A stretch of 39,255 nucleotides of DNA. Origin: Nitrosovibrio sp. Nv4. GTDB lineage: Bacteria > Pseudomonadota > Alphaproteobacteria > Acetobacterales > Acetobacteraceae. Made by a program: the position numbers and the translations under genes. Location: the NCBI GenBank assembly GCA_943330455.2, contig CALQHT020000019.1:1-39255 (forward strand). The letters are read 5' to 3'. Of this stretch, positions 20,213 through 29,601 are shown one piece after another. The notes under the pieces are model-generated. The model searched no databases. It was given only the letters and a program-made list of their open reading frames with translations, and was not told the origin of the DNA. Each line of letters starts with the position of its first letter. The stretch's first letter is position 1.

Positions 20213-21154
20213 ATGCCTCAACCCGGAGCGGACAAGGATTCGGCCACTGTCGCCGCCGAACTGATCGCGGTCATCGTCGCGGTGACCGACGGGCAGCCGC
20301 GCGTGCTGACGATCGACCGCGGCCAGGCGCTGCCGTCGGGGCCGTTCGTGTCGGGGCATCGGTCTTTGCAATCGGGCGTGCGGTCCTGGGTGGAACAGCA
20401 GACGCATCATCCGCTGGGCTATGTGGAGCAACTCTATACATTCGCGGATCGGGATCGCACGGGGGGCGAGTCGCAGCGCACGGTGTCGATCTCCTATCTC
20501 GGGCTGACCCGGGAAGCGCTGGTGTCGGGGGAGCCCGGGGTCGGCTGGCAAAGCTGGTATCGCTATTTTCCTTGGGAAGACCGGCGCCGGACGGGCGTGG
20601 TCCTGGGCGACGAGGCTTTGATGCAACCGCTGCTGGCCTGGGCCGATGGCACCGACGACGCCCGGCTGCGGCGGGATCGGCACCGGCGCACCGCGATCAA
20701 TTTCGGCCTGGACGGAGAGCGCTGGAACGAGGAACTGATCCTGCAACGATACGAACTGTTGTGGGAGGCCGGCCTGGTTCCCGAAGCGGGGCGGAACGAC
20801 GTGGCGCCGGGGGATGCCCCAGGGGCGCCCATGCTGCACGACCATCGCCGCATCCTGGCCACGGGAATCGCTCGGCTGCGGGCCAAGATCAAGTATCGGC
20901 CGGTGGTGTTCGAATTGATGCCGCCCGGATTTACTCTGTTGCAATTGCAACGCGCGGTGGAGGCTCTGGCCGGGCGTCTGTTGCACAAGCAGAATTTCCG
21001 GCGATTGATCGACCAGCAGGACCTGGTCGAGGAAACCGGAGGGGTCGCCACCGAAACCGGTGGGCGTCCGGCCAAGCTGTTCCGCTTCCGGGGCGAGGTG
21101 CTGGCGGAACGCGCGGTGGTCGGCACGAAATTGCCGCTCGTCCGGGCGGTGTGA
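20213..21154 (+). CDS. NrtR-like regulator: Nudix-derived domain plus winged helix
   Basis: The 313-residue protein has an N-terminal Nudix-like domain (about 14-160) and a C-terminal winged helix (about 230-300). The latter is seen in FELMPPGFTLLQLQRAVEAL, GRLLHKQNFRR and GRPAKLFRFR, the pattern typical of NrtR-family NAD-metabolism regulators. The catalytic Nudix box (GX5EX7REUXEEXGU) is not preserved: the equivalent stretch reads SGVRSWVEQQTHHPLGYVEQ. It is therefore probably a ligand sensor, not a hydrolase. NrtR proteins sense ADP-ribose or related nucleotides, and related alphaproteobacterial proteins are annotated as NAD regulators. No NAD biosynthetic gene adjoins it. ATG 20213 follows a GAGAGGG; an in-frame start 22 codons upstream adds unrelated residues. 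Confidence 0.78.
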   Translation: MPQPGADKDSATVAAELIAVIVAVTDGQPRVLTIDRGQALPSGPFVSGHRSLQSGVRSWVEQQTHHPLGYVEQLYTFADRDRTGGESQRTVSISYLGLTREALVSGEPGVGWQSWYRYFPWEDRRRTGVVLGDEALMQPLLAWADGTDDARLRRDRHRRTAINFGLDGERWNEELILQRYELLWEAGLVPEAGRNDVAPGDAPGAPMLHDHRRILATGIARLRAKIKYRPVVFELMPPGFTLLQLQRAVEALAGRLLHKQNFRRLIDQQDLVEETGGVATETGGRPAKLFRFRGEVLAERAVVGTKLPLVRAV

Positions 21155-21265
21155 GGCCGACGCCCGCAATCTTCCCCCGCGAGTCTTTCCCCTTGGGGGG
21201 CAAACCGCTAAACAAACCGACCACCCAAGCGGTCCAAGCACCGCCAACCGACCGGGAGAACGCCC

Positions 21266-22468
21266 ATGTCCGACGCCTATATCTGCGACTTCGCGCGCAC
21301 GCCAATCGGCCGCTATGCCGGCGCCTTGCGCGATGTGCGCACCGACGACCTTGCCGCGCATCCGATCAAGGCGCTGATGGCCCGCAATGGCTCCATCGAC
21401 TGGGACGCGCTGGACGACTGCATCATGGGATGCGCCAACCAGGCGGGTGAAGACAATCGTAACGTCGCTCGTATGGCCGTGCTGCTGGCTGGTTTGCCCA
21501 CCACCGTTCCTGGCGGCACCGTGAACCGTTTGTGCGGCTCGGGCCTGGACGCGGTCGGGACGGCGGCGCGCGCGATCAAGACGGGCGAGGCCGATTTCAT
21601 GCTGGCCGGTGGCGTCGAGAGTATGACCCGCGCGCCGTTCGTCATGGGCAAGGCGACCGAAGCTTTCGGCCGCAACGCGGAAATCTACGACACCACGATC
21701 GGCTGGCGCTTCGTGAACGCGCAGATGAAGAAGGTCTACGGCACCGATGCGATGCCGGAAACCGGAGAGAACGTGGCCGAGGAGTTCCAGATTTCTCGCG
21801 CTGATCAGGACGCGTTTGCCTATCGCAGTCAGATGCGCGCCAAGAAGGCCCAGGAGAGCGGGTTTTTCGCCAAGGAAATCAGCGCCGTCACCATCAAGGG
21901 CCGCAAGGGCGATACGGTCGTCGATACAGACGAACATCCGCGTGGCGATACCACGATGGAGATGCTGGCCAAGCTGCGGACGCCGTTCCGCGATCCCGGC
22001 ACCGTCACCGCGGGCAACGCGAGCGGTGTCAATGATGGGGCGGCCGCGCTGATCCTGGCCTCCGAGGATGGGATCCGTCGCCATGGCCTGACGCCGCGGG
22101 CGCGGGTCGTTGCGATGGCGACCGCTGGTGTGCCGCCTCGGATCATGGGTATCGGGCCGGCTCCCGCGGTGCAGAAGCTGCTGGCCAAGACCGGGCTGTC
22201 GATCGGGGATATCGACATTATCGAACTGAACGAGGCGTTTGCCAGCCAGGGTATCGCGGTGCTGCGCCAGTTGGGTCTGGCGGACGATTCCGAGCATGTG
22301 AACCCGCATGGTGGCGCCATCGCCCTGGGCCATCCGTTGGGAATGTCGGGTGCTCGTCTGGCCCTGACGGCGGTCAACGCGATGGAGACCCTGGGCACGA
22401 AGCGCGCCATCGTGACGATGTGCATCGGCGTCGGGCAGGGGATCGCGGCGCTGATCGAGCGGGTCTGA
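21266..22468 (+). CDS. Acetyl-CoA acyltransferase, 3-oxoadipyl-CoA thiolase type
   Basis: This is a 400-residue thiolase. The acyl-accepting Cys90 lies in VNRLCGSGLDAVG, the catalytic His356 in HGGAIALGHPLGMSGAR, and the second active Cys386 in TMCIGVGQGIAALIERV. The N-terminus (ICDFARTPIGRYAGALRDVR) and the ending CIGVGQG are characteristic of PcaF/PaaJ-type beta-ketoadipyl-CoA thiolases, which release succinyl-CoA and acetyl-CoA from aromatic degradation. No other pca or paa gene is adjacent, so the physiological substrate is open. GGGAGAA lies about 6 nt before ATG 21266. Confidence 0.88.
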   Translation: MSDAYICDFARTPIGRYAGALRDVRTDDLAAHPIKALMARNGSIDWDALDDCIMGCANQAGEDNRNVARMAVLLAGLPTTVPGGTVNRLCGSGLDAVGTAARAIKTGEADFMLAGGVESMTRAPFVMGKATEAFGRNAEIYDTTIGWRFVNAQMKKVYGTDAMPETGENVAEEFQISRADQDAFAYRSQMRAKKAQESGFFAKEISAVTIKGRKGDTVVDTDEHPRGDTTMEMLAKLRTPFRDPGTVTAGNASGVNDGAAALILASEDGIRRHGLTPRARVVAMATAGVPPRIMGIGPAPAVQKLLAKTGLSIGDIDIIELNEAFASQGIAVLRQLGLADDSEHVNPHGGAIALGHPLGMSGARLALTAVNAMETLGTKRAIVTMCIGVGQGIAALIERV

Positions 22469-22538
22469 TTGGATTTTGACCTATCCAGCCGGCCTGGTCG
22501 CAGGACCGGGTCGGTTGGGTGACGGAAGTATGGCGGCG

Positions 22539-22585
22539 GGAGAAAAACCTCCCCCTCCCGCAAGGGGAGGGGGAGGATTTTCTCC
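22539..22585. repeat. Short form of the dispersed AG/CT palindrome
   Basis: GGAGAAAAACCTCCCCCTCC and the complementary GGGGAGGGGGAGGATTTTCTCC-type arm form a 47-bp hairpin with a short loop. It looks like the 123-bp element at 29602-29724 with its centre deleted. It lies between the thiolase gene and the convergent gene at 22644-23225 and could end transcription on both sides. Confidence 0.85.
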
Positions 22586-22643
22586 ATCGCTCTGGATTTC
22601 GGGGAGCCCGATGTGGCCCCCCGTTGTCCTTATATAAGTGCGA

Positions 22644-23225
22644 CTACCGAGCCTCGGTCCAGCTTTCCGCGAAGGCCAAAGCGCTGGTGCTGAACGGGCG
22701 TTCCTCGCGGACCCGCGGCCAGGACTTGCCTTTGGCTTGCACACCGTTGCGAACCACGCGGGTGCCCAGGGCCGGGATCAGCACCGTGCTCAGGCCGTAT
22801 TTCCGCGGGTTCGGTTCGGCGTTCGGAAATGTGTGGATCAGCAGCGGGTCGCCGATATCATGCCAGGTCAGGGCGATTTCTTCGTCCCGCGCATCGACAT
22901 GCTCGGTCCAGAAGTATTTCGGATCGCCGGACTTCCAGAACTCGGCATCGGTGACGGCGATCGAGGTATCGGCCAGTTCCGGGTTCAGCATGCCCTGGAC
23001 GGTCGATTGCAGCCAGCGGGTCATGGCGATGTTGTCGGAGTATATGCGCCAGCCGCTCCCGGTCAGCTCGCTTTTCATGAACAGCACATGGCCCGGGCCG
23101 GCGCCGGACATCAGGATCCGCCAATAGCTGGCATTGGTGGTAATCGGGCCGTCATCGGTTTCGCTGAGTCGGATAAACGGGTTTTCGCCCGTGACGATCA
23201 CGCGGTTCGGGTCTGCGACGCTCAT
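22644..23225 (-). CDS. Protein of unknown function (193 residues)
   Basis: I do not recognise this family. It is very probably a real gene. AGGAGGAGA lies 5-6 nt before the ATG at 23225, codon use fits the genome, and the composition is balanced. There is no signal peptide or membrane segment. It has several Trp/His-rich stretches (GSGWRIYSDNIAMTRWLQ, PKYFWTEHVDARDEEIALTW, HDIGDPLLIHTFPNAEPN) suggestive of a small beta-rich enzyme or binding domain. The next gene on this strand, a PEP mutase-family gene, lies 91 bp upstream, so the two may be co-transcribed. Confidence 0.75.
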   Translation of the reverse strand: MSVADPNRVIVTGENPFIRLSETDDGPITTNASYWRILMSGAGPGHVLFMKSELTGSGWRIYSDNIAMTRWLQSTVQGMLNPELADTSIAVTDAEFWKSGDPKYFWTEHVDARDEEIALTWHDIGDPLLIHTFPNAEPNPRKYGLSTVLIPALGTRVVRNGVQAKGKSWPRVREERPFSTSALAFAESWTEAR

Positions 23226-23316
23226 GGTTTTCTCCTCCTGGTCACCTGACGGTGGTGGGTCTCTGCTAACACGGAACCGCGGTCCCGGTCAGCCCAGGCC
23301 AGACCCGTGGCGAGCG

Positions 23317-24135
23317 CTATCCTTGATGCAGCGCCCGGAACAGCGCATTCAGGTCCCGGAATGGCGTCGCGGCGGCGACCTGGGTGAACGTGCCGGATTC
23401 CTTGATCTCGCGCGCGGCGCTCAGGAAGCCGGTCAGGGCGGCGCGGGCCAGTCCGCTGCCGACGCTGGCGCGTTTGATCCCGATTTTGGTCAATGCCGCG
23501 AGGTCCGGCTGCCAGGCGGACAGGGCGACAAACACGGCCACCGGGCGGTCGACTTCCCGCACCAATGTCTCCAGATCTTCACGGGTCGGCAGGCCGGGGG
23601 CGGCGAGGACATTGGCGCCGGCCTCCTGGTAGGCCTGCAGGCGGCGGATGACGTCGCGGAGTTCGCCCCGTCCATGCATATAGGTATCGCAGCGCGCGGT
23701 CAGCACGAAGCGACCATCGGCGGTCTCGGCTGCTGCCCCGATCCGCTCCGCCGCCAGCCCGATGTCGTAGGTCGGCGAGTCGGCGCGACCGGTCGCGTCC
23801 TCGATGGAGCCGCCGGCGATGCCGAGTGCCATGGCCAGCGCGATCGTCTCGGCGACGGCCGCCGGGGCATCGCCGAAGCCGTTCTCCAGATCGGCCGTGA
23901 CCGGAATGGCGACCGCGGCGGCGATGCGGCCCAGACTTTCCAGCATCTCGGTGCGGGTGATCAGGCCTTGCGCATCCGGCCGGCCGGTGGAGAAGGCAAG
24001 TCCGGCCGAGGAGGTTTCGATTGCCGGAAATCCCATATGCGCGATCAGGCGCGCGGTGCCGACATCCCAGGCGTTGCCGCAGAGCAGGACGCCCGGGTTG
24101 CGGTGCAGTTCATGCAGGGTCGCGGCTTTGGTCAT
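23317..24135 (-). CDS. Isocitrate lyase/PEP mutase superfamily enzyme
   Basis: This is a 272-residue TIM-barrel enzyme of the PEP mutase/isocitrate lyase superfamily, acting on C-C or C-P bonds of 2-oxoacid-like substrates with Mg2+. Visible features are GNAWDVGTARLI and IETSSAGLAFSTG near the N-terminus, and the metal-binding DLENGFGD (82-89). Next come GGSIEDATG (109-116) and the LTARCDTYMHG strand (145-155). The Cys loop of true isocitrate/methylisocitrate lyases (KKCGH type) is not seen. It belongs with the small uncharacterised PEPM-like branch, so the reaction cannot be named. ATG 24135 is the natural start. Confidence 0.85.
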   Translation of the reverse strand: MTKAATLHELHRNPGVLLCGNAWDVGTARLIAHMGFPAIETSSAGLAFSTGRPDAQGLITRTEMLESLGRIAAAVAIPVTADLENGFGDAPAAVAETIALAMALGIAGGSIEDATGRADSPTYDIGLAAERIGAAAETADGRFVLTARCDTYMHGRGELRDVIRRLQAYQEAGANVLAAPGLPTREDLETLVREVDRPVAVFVALSAWQPDLAALTKIGIKRASVGSGLARAALTGFLSAAREIKESGTFTQVAAATPFRDLNALFRALHQG

Positions 24136-24367
24136 GGAATGAATCCCCGATGGTGGAGTCGCAGCAACGCGCCGTCCGAGCCTTCGGTCCGCGATGGCAC
24201 AACCGTTCGGCGGATCGTGGGTTCGTACGAACCCGGATCACGCTCGACAGGTTTCACGACCGGGTCAAGTCACCGCGAGGTTTCATGGCGGGTGCCGCTC
24301 ACTCGGGTGCCAAAAGGCGCGATCGTTCCTTGGCGCCGCGGAAGACGGTTTGATCCGGTCTGGGCGG

Positions 24368-26332
24368 TCACGCGGCGCGGACCCCGCTCAGGAAATGGGC
24401 GACCTCGCTCTTCAGGTTGCGGGATTGCTGCGACAGGGCACCCGCTGCTCCCAGCACTTCGGTCGCCGCCGATCCGACATCGGACGATGCATCGCTCACC
24501 CCGGCAATCCCCCCGGTGACCTCATTGGTTCCCTGCGCCGCCTGGGCAACACTGGATGCGATTTCGCGAGCGGCCGCACTTTGCTCTTCGACAGCCGATG
24601 CGATGGTGCCGGCGATCGCCGTCAGCTCGTCCACCGTCGCGGCAATGGCGCGGATAGCATCCACCGAGTCGCCGCTCGCACGCTGAATGTCCTGAATTTG
24701 CGCACGAATGTCCTCGGTTGCCGTCGCGGTCTGGTTGGCCAGCGACTTCACCTCGCTGGCCACGACCGCGAAGCCCTTGCCATGTTCCCCGGCGTGCGCG
24801 GCCTCGATCGTCGCGTTGAGCGCGAGCAGGTTCGTCTGACCGGCGATGGTTTCGATCAGCCGGACCACCTCGCTGATACGGCCAGCCGAATCGGCAAGCG
24901 CGCTCACGGTTGCGTTGGTGCGCTGTGCCTGCTCCGACGCGGCGATGGCGATCCGGGCGGACCGGTCGGCCTGGCCGCCAATCTCGCTGATGGAAGCAAG
25001 CAACGCCTCGGTTGCGGTTGCCACCGTCTGCACGTTTCGCGACGCCTGCTCCGATGCGGCGGACACCGAGATCGCCTGGTTGGATGCCGTCTCCGCCGTT
25101 TTCGACATGGTCCCGGCGGTCGCCTGCATGTCGTTTGCCGCGTCGGCGACGGCGATTACGATCCCACCGATGCTCCGCTCGAACCGATCCGACAGCGCCA
25201 GCATCGTCGCGCGCTGTGTCCGCGCCGCTTCCACCTTCGCCAATTCCTGTTCGGCCCGTAATTTCTCGGTTTCGACCATGTTGTGCTTGAAGACGCCGAC
25301 GGCGCGGGCGATGTCGCCGACCTCGTCGCGTCGCTCGACTTCCGGGATCGTGACCTCGGTATCGCCGCGGGACAGACGCCCCATCGCCTCGATCATGCGC
25401 ATCAAGGGGCGGATAAGGCGGCGGGCAAGGAAGATGGCGACGACGACGCCGACCGAGACGACCAGCAGCGATCCGATGGTCAGGTCGCGTCGCGCTGCCG
25501 CGACGATCGCCGCGTAGTCCGACATGTCCTTGATCAGTTCCAGGGCCGCCACCGGCTGCCCGGCAAAGTTCCTGATCACACCGACATAGATCGCCACCGG
25601 CCGGCCGCCCATCGTGTCGTTGCGGGTGATGGAGTCGCCCGCCAGCACCTTCTGCAACTCTCCGGGGCGGGTCAGGGTCCGTTCGGAAAACGTGGCCCCC
25701 AATGTGTTGAACGCTTCGCCGTTGGGCACTTGCAGGGCGACATCCAGACCCGTCCGCTGCTTCAACCGATCGAGAAACGACTGATTCAGCATGATGCCGA
25801 CATCCACCAAGGCCAGGACCTTGCTGTCGCGCAGGATCGGCGCGGACGACCATATCGTCAGGATGTCGCGTCTGGGTTCGATGCCGGAGACCGTTTTGCC
25901 AGTCTCACTCGCGGTCACGATCGTCTTGCGCCGCGCGGAGATATCGTCGCCGAACGCCTTCGGATCGTGCAGGCGCAGGAAGACCGTGGCCGGCGGCAGG
26001 TCGAGATTGGTGACCGTGACCCCCTCTTCCCTCAGCACCTGATGCGCGGGCGTCAGCAGGCGGATGGCCGCATCGCGGTCGCGACGCTCGATCGCGTCCG
26101 CGACTGGCGGCAGAGCGGCGATCATCCGGCCGACGACGCGGGCCGTGCGGGTCTCATAGTCGATAGCGGTGATCGCGGTTTGGTATTGCTGCTCGAGTTG
26201 CTGGCTGCTGGCCATATCGACCAACGGGGCCAGCTGAAGTCCGGAATAGGCGGTCAGGAGGATCCCGGACGCGGCGACCATGCCACTCATGATGACGATC
26301 AGATAGGTCTGGATAGAGCGAATTCGTGGCAT
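24368..26332 (-). CDS. Methyl-accepting chemotaxis protein with periplasmic Cache-type sensor
   Basis: This is a 654-residue transmembrane chemoreceptor. TM1 is about residues 9-29, the periplasmic sensor about 31-283, and TM2 about 284-305 ([19 protein letters not shown]). The HAMP domain is about 303-355 and the signalling helical hairpin about 385-650. The sensor carries [18 protein letters not shown] and a following [20 protein letters not shown], resembling the double-Cache (Cache_3-Cache_2) class that binds small organic ligands. The hairpin tip, [20 protein letters not shown] to [10 protein letters not shown], is the standard CheA/CheW contact site. No che genes adjoin it, so this is an orphan receptor. 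I see no C-terminal CheR-tethering pentapeptide. Confidence 0.92.
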   Translation of the reverse strand: MPRIRSIQTYLIVIMSGMVAASGILLTAYSGLQLAPLVDMASSQQLEQQYQTAITAIDYETRTARVVGRMIAALPPVADAIERRDRDAAIRLLTPAHQVLREEGVTVTNLDLPPATVFLRLHDPKAFGDDISARRKTIVTASETGKTVSGIEPRRDILTIWSSAPILRDSKVLALVDVGIMLNQSFLDRLKQRTGLDVALQVPNGEAFNTLGATFSERTLTRPGELQKVLAGDSITRNDTMGGRPVAIYVGVIRNFAGQPVAALELIKDMSDYAAIVAAARRDLTIGSLLVVSVGVVVAIFLARRLIRPLMRMIEAMGRLSRGDTEVTIPEVERRDEVGDIARAVGVFKHNMVETEKLRAEQELAKVEAARTQRATMLALSDRFERSIGGIVIAVADAANDMQATAGTMSKTAETASNQAISVSAASEQASRNVQTVATATEALLASISEIGGQADRSARIAIAASEQAQRTNATVSALADSAGRISEVVRLIETIAGQTNLLALNATIEAAHAGEHGKGFAVVASEVKSLANQTATATEDIRAQIQDIQRASGDSVDAIRAIAATVDELTAIAGTIASAVEEQSAAAREIASSVAQAAQGTNEVTGGIAGVSDASSDVGSAATEVLGAAGALSQQSRNLKSEVAHFLSGVRAA

Positions 26333-26570
26333 CGCGTGTCTCGCGTTCGGTGCCGCCGTGCATGGGGCGGAGCCGAAACACGCTACCGGGGACTGGTTAA
26401 CAATCGGTTTGCGACACCCCCGTCAGGGTTCAGTCCGGGCGTGGCTGGACATCATCGTGGCGGGTGTCGTTGCCACGTAAAATCCCAGGATGCCGGGCCT
26501 CGGGATACCAAAGGATGGCACCCCGGAGGCCGCGATGGCGATCCGGGTGGCTCGCCATCGCGCGCGTCAA

Positions 26571-27464
26571 TCAGCGGGTCTTCGGTATTTCGAACCCGGC
26601 GTCACGCTCCACATGCCGCACGATGGATGTCAGGTCGTCCTTGGCTGCCCCCTTCTGCATGGCGTGCTTGAAGACCAGCCGAGCCGCCTGGCAGACCCAC
26701 ATGGGGACGCCGAGTTCCTCGCCCTGGGCGATGGCCAGGTCGATATCCTTCATCAGGATATGCATCTCGGCGCCGAAATCGAAGCTGCGGGTCAGCACCG
26801 CGAGGGGGAATTTCGCCTCGGTGGCACTGTTCCGTCCGCTGCCGGCATTGATCGCGGCCAGCATCACCTCGGGGTCGAGCCCGCCTTTGGCGCCCATCAC
26901 GAACGCCTCCGACGTGGCCGCCAGGGCGACCGCGGACAGGATGTTGTTGGTCAGTTTCAGCACCTGCGCGGCGCCCGGCTTATCGCCGGCCACCGTCAGC
27001 GTCTTGCCCCAGAGCGAGATCATCGGCCACACGCGCTGCACCGCGGCGGGATCGCCGGACACCATGACCGACAGGGTGCCAGCTCGTGCGCCAGGGGGAC
27101 CGCCGGAAATCGGGCAATCCACCACGGTCACGCCCTGGGTGGCCATGGTCTGCTCGATCTCTTTCACGAAGGGCACGCCGATGGTGCAGGTGTTCATCAG
27201 CAGCTTCATCGCCTTGCCCTGGGTCAGCCCGTCCGGTCCGAACGCGACAGCGCGGAAGGCGGCCAGGGTGGGCAGGGAGACGAACACGATCTCACACTGA
27301 TCGGCCAGGTCCTTCGGCGACGTCGCGCGTCTCGCCTGGCGTCGCAGCAACGGTTCCATGGCGGCTTCGTTGATGTCGTAGATGGTCAGGCTGTGGCCAC
27401 CGTCCAGCAGCCGGCCGGCCATGGGCAATCCCATGTTGCCGACGCCCAGATATCCCGCTTCCAT
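26571..27464 (-). CDS. NAD(P)-dependent beta-hydroxyacid dehydrogenase, 3-hydroxyisobutyrate dehydrogenase family
   Basis: This is a 297-residue two-domain dehydrogenase. The Rossmann motif GVGNMG is at 7-12, the substrate loop DCPISGGPPGARAGTL at 116-131, and the catalytic Lys170 in QVLKLTNNIL. The C-terminal KDIDLAIAQGEELG is the cofactor/substrate-linked helix. The family includes 3-hydroxyisobutyrate, tartronate semialdehyde and related dehydrogenases; valine catabolism is plausible but no mmsA neighbour is seen. ATG 27464 is chosen because AAGGAGA lies 7 nt upstream and the Rossmann fold begins there; longer in-frame starts add Arg-rich non-conserved sequence crossing a repeat. The stop lies 238 bp from the chemoreceptor start, with no feature in between. 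Confidence 0.88.
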   Translation of the reverse strand: MEAGYLGVGNMGLPMAGRLLDGGHSLTIYDINEAAMEPLLRRQARRATSPKDLADQCEIVFVSLPTLAAFRAVAFGPDGLTQGKAMKLLMNTCTIGVPFVKEIEQTMATQGVTVVDCPISGGPPGARAGTLSVMVSGDPAAVQRVWPMISLWGKTLTVAGDKPGAAQVLKLTNNILSAVALAATSEAFVMGAKGGLDPEVMLAAINAGSGRNSATEAKFPLAVLTRSFDFGAEMHILMKDIDLAIAQGEELGVPMWVCQAARLVFKHAMQKGAAKDDLTSIVRHVERDAGFEIPKTR

Positions 27465-27569
27465 GGATCGTTCTCCTTGCCGTTTGTTCGGATGCGCGAG
27501 CCTCGCATGTTGTCGGGGATTTTGCACGGCAGGCCGGCCATCCCCGGCTTGCCGCGCCGGTCGAGAGAA

Positions 27570-27602
27570 AGTCGTGGATGCTGGGCCTCCGCCCACCAGG
27601 AC
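27570..27602. repeat. Single copy of short dispersed hairpin repeat
   Basis: GTCGTGGATGCTGGGCCTCC and the following GCCCACCAGGACG match the pair at 19166-19247 with a few changes. It lies in the 211-bp gap between the dehydrogenase start and the SulP stop, on the same transcript path. Confidence 0.7.
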
Positions 27603-27675
27603 GGCGTTGGGCGTCCGTGTTCCAAGTGGAGCGGTTATTTCCGGACGACTCCTAGCCAACGCCCGAGCCTGTCGG

Positions 27676-29487
27676 TCAATGTTTCGGCCGGCTGGTGGAA
27701 CCGCCCCGATCCTCCCAATCCACCCATTCCACGTCATGCGCCGCGAGGTAGTCATCCACCGCCGCTTCCACGGTCGGGCAGAACCGCTCTTCACCAAAAC
27801 GAGCGAACAACCCGAATCGCTTCAACTTATCCTTCACCGGGTCCTTCAATTCGGCGAACCGCAATTCGATCCCGGCCGAACGGAGGGTCTCATCCAGTTC
27901 GGCCAGGGCGTCCGCCGAGGTGACATCGACGCTGGTCATCGGTTCGGCCGCGACAACCAGCCAGCGCACCGGGGTGGGGGATGCCGCCACCGCTGCCAGG
28001 ACCCGCTCCTGAAACCACTCGGCATTGGCGAAGAACAGCGGCGCGTCCCAGCGAAACAGCACCAGGCCAGGGATCAGGCGAGCCGCTGGATACCGCGTGA
28101 TGTCGTGATACCCTTTCACCCCGTCCGCGCGACCGAGTACCGCGGTATGTGGCCGCCACCCGTCCCAGAGGAATTCGATCACCGCGATCACGATCGCCAG
28201 ACCGATGCCGGGAATCGCGCCCAGCACCGCCACCCCGACGAAACATCCGATCGACAGCCAGCATTCCCATTGCTGAATCCGGTAGATGCGCCGTAGATCG
28301 GCAATCTCGACCATGCCGATCGCCGCGGCGATGACCACCGCCGCCAGCGCCGTCGCCGGCAGGTATCGCAGCAGGTCCGGCGCCGCCATCAACAGCACGG
28401 CGACGGAGACGGCACCGACGACTCCGGTCATTTGCGTCTTGGCACCCGCTGCCTCCGCCACCGGTGTCCGCGAGGCGCTGGAGCTGACCGGGAAGCCCTG
28501 AAAGAACCCGGCGGCCAGATTGGCGGCGCCGAGGGCCACCATCTCCTGATTGGGGTCGACATAGGTGCCGGTCCGCGCGGCGTAGGAGCGTGACAGCACG
28601 CTGGTATCGGCGAACGAAACCATCGCCACGGCGCAGCCACCAACCACGACCGGTATCAGGTCGCTGAATGTGATCCAGGGAATGGCGAACATCGGCAGGC
28701 CTTGCGGCAGAGAGCCGAGCACGGCGACATGGGCGGTGGCGGCCAGGTCGAACCCACCAACAATCACGGTCGCGCCGATCACCGCGATCAGCACGCTCGG
28801 CAGGCGCTGATACCGTTTCAGCAGCAGGATGATGCTCAAGGTGGCGGCGCCGATCAGGAACGCCACCCAGTTGGCCTGGCCGTTCCATACTGCCTGACCG
28901 AGCGCCCAAAGGCTGCTCAAAGGTCCTTCCGCGTCGATCGTGATGCCGAACAGTTTCGGCAATTGACTGACCAGCACGGTGAGCGCGATGCCGTTCATGT
29001 AGCCATAGCGGATCGGTTTCGACAGAAGCTCGGTGATGAACCCCAATCGCACCAGGCCTGCCAGAACACAGACGAGGCCGGATACGATGCCCATCATGCT
29101 GGCCAGCGCCACGGCGCGCAGCGGATCGCCGCCGGATAGCGGCACCACGACCGCCAGGATCAGCGCCGCCAGTGACGAATCCGGCCCCAGAACGAGGATT
29201 CGGCTCGGTCCGAACAGCGCATAGGCCAGCAGCGGGATGACCGTGGCATAGAGCCCGTACACGCCCGGCACCCCGGATGCCACGGCATAGGCGACACCCA
29301 CGGGAACCAGAATCGCTGTCAGCGCCAATCCGGCCACCAGATCGCGCGGCAGCCAGGCGAGTTCGTATCGGCGCAGCATCTCGAACCCGGGGACCCATCC
29401 GATCCACCCAGCTTCGCCCGCGGCCCTGCGAGCGCGGATGATGCGGCCCTTTGTGGGTTCGGACGGCGGTGGATTCGCTTCGGTCAT
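27676..29487 (-). CDS. SulP-family anion transporter with STAS domain
   Basis: This is a 603-residue inner-membrane transporter of the SulP/SLC26 family, which moves sulfate, bicarbonate or dicarboxylates. The membrane domain (about 35-430) opens with the family pattern LPRDLVAGLALTAILVPVGV and AYAVASGVPGVYGLYATVIP, followed by the LGPDSSLAALI stretch. About ten to twelve hydrophobic segments follow, including NLAAGFFQGFPVSSSASRTP. A cytoplasmic STAS domain ends the protein (about 500-590, VVAAEPMTSVDVTSADALAE). The substrate cannot be assigned. ATG 29487 (MTEANPPPSEPT) has AGGAGGTGA about 11 nt upstream; earlier in-frame sequence crosses the palindrome at 29602-29724. It is divergent from the luciferase-like gene. 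Confidence 0.92.
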   Translation of the reverse strand: MTEANPPPSEPTKGRIIRARRAAGEAGWIGWVPGFEMLRRYELAWLPRDLVAGLALTAILVPVGVAYAVASGVPGVYGLYATVIPLLAYALFGPSRILVLGPDSSLAALILAVVVPLSGGDPLRAVALASMMGIVSGLVCVLAGLVRLGFITELLSKPIRYGYMNGIALTVLVSQLPKLFGITIDAEGPLSSLWALGQAVWNGQANWVAFLIGAATLSIILLLKRYQRLPSVLIAVIGATVIVGGFDLAATAHVAVLGSLPQGLPMFAIPWITFSDLIPVVVGGCAVAMVSFADTSVLSRSYAARTGTYVDPNQEMVALGAANLAAGFFQGFPVSSSASRTPVAEAAGAKTQMTGVVGAVSVAVLLMAAPDLLRYLPATALAAVVIAAAIGMVEIADLRRIYRIQQWECWLSIGCFVGVAVLGAIPGIGLAIVIAVIEFLWDGWRPHTAVLGRADGVKGYHDITRYPAARLIPGLVLFRWDAPLFFANAEWFQERVLAAVAASPTPVRWLVVAAEPMTSVDVTSADALAELDETLRSAGIELRFAELKDPVKDKLKRFGLFARFGEERFCPTVEAAVDDYLAAHDVEWVDWEDRGGSTSRPKH

Positions 29488-29601
29488 GTGGTCGCAGTTC
29501 ACCTCCTGGTTCGGGCGTGCCGTGTTATCAGGCGGGTCGGGTGAACGCCCTTTTATTGTGATCCGGGCGATCCCGCCGACGACCGGCGCGATTCGCGCGA
29601 T

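Noticed and set aside
18298-21450. Very long open frame on the + strand (about 1050 codons)
   Set aside because: It runs through the inverted repeats and antisense to the ATPase gene, then in the wrong frame through the NrtR-like gene and the start of the thiolase. The composition is Arg/Pro/Gly rich, without domain features.
19757-22333. Long minus-strand open frame (858 codons)
   Set aside because: It is antisense to the NrtR-like gene and the thiolase, both of which have complete motif sets. Its translation has the Arg/His/Gln-rich look of a GC-rich shadow.
23134-24519. Plus-strand open frame (461 codons) opposite the PEP mutase-family gene
   Set aside because: The minus-strand gene has a clear superfamily motif set, and the plus-strand frame also crosses the end of the chemoreceptor gene.
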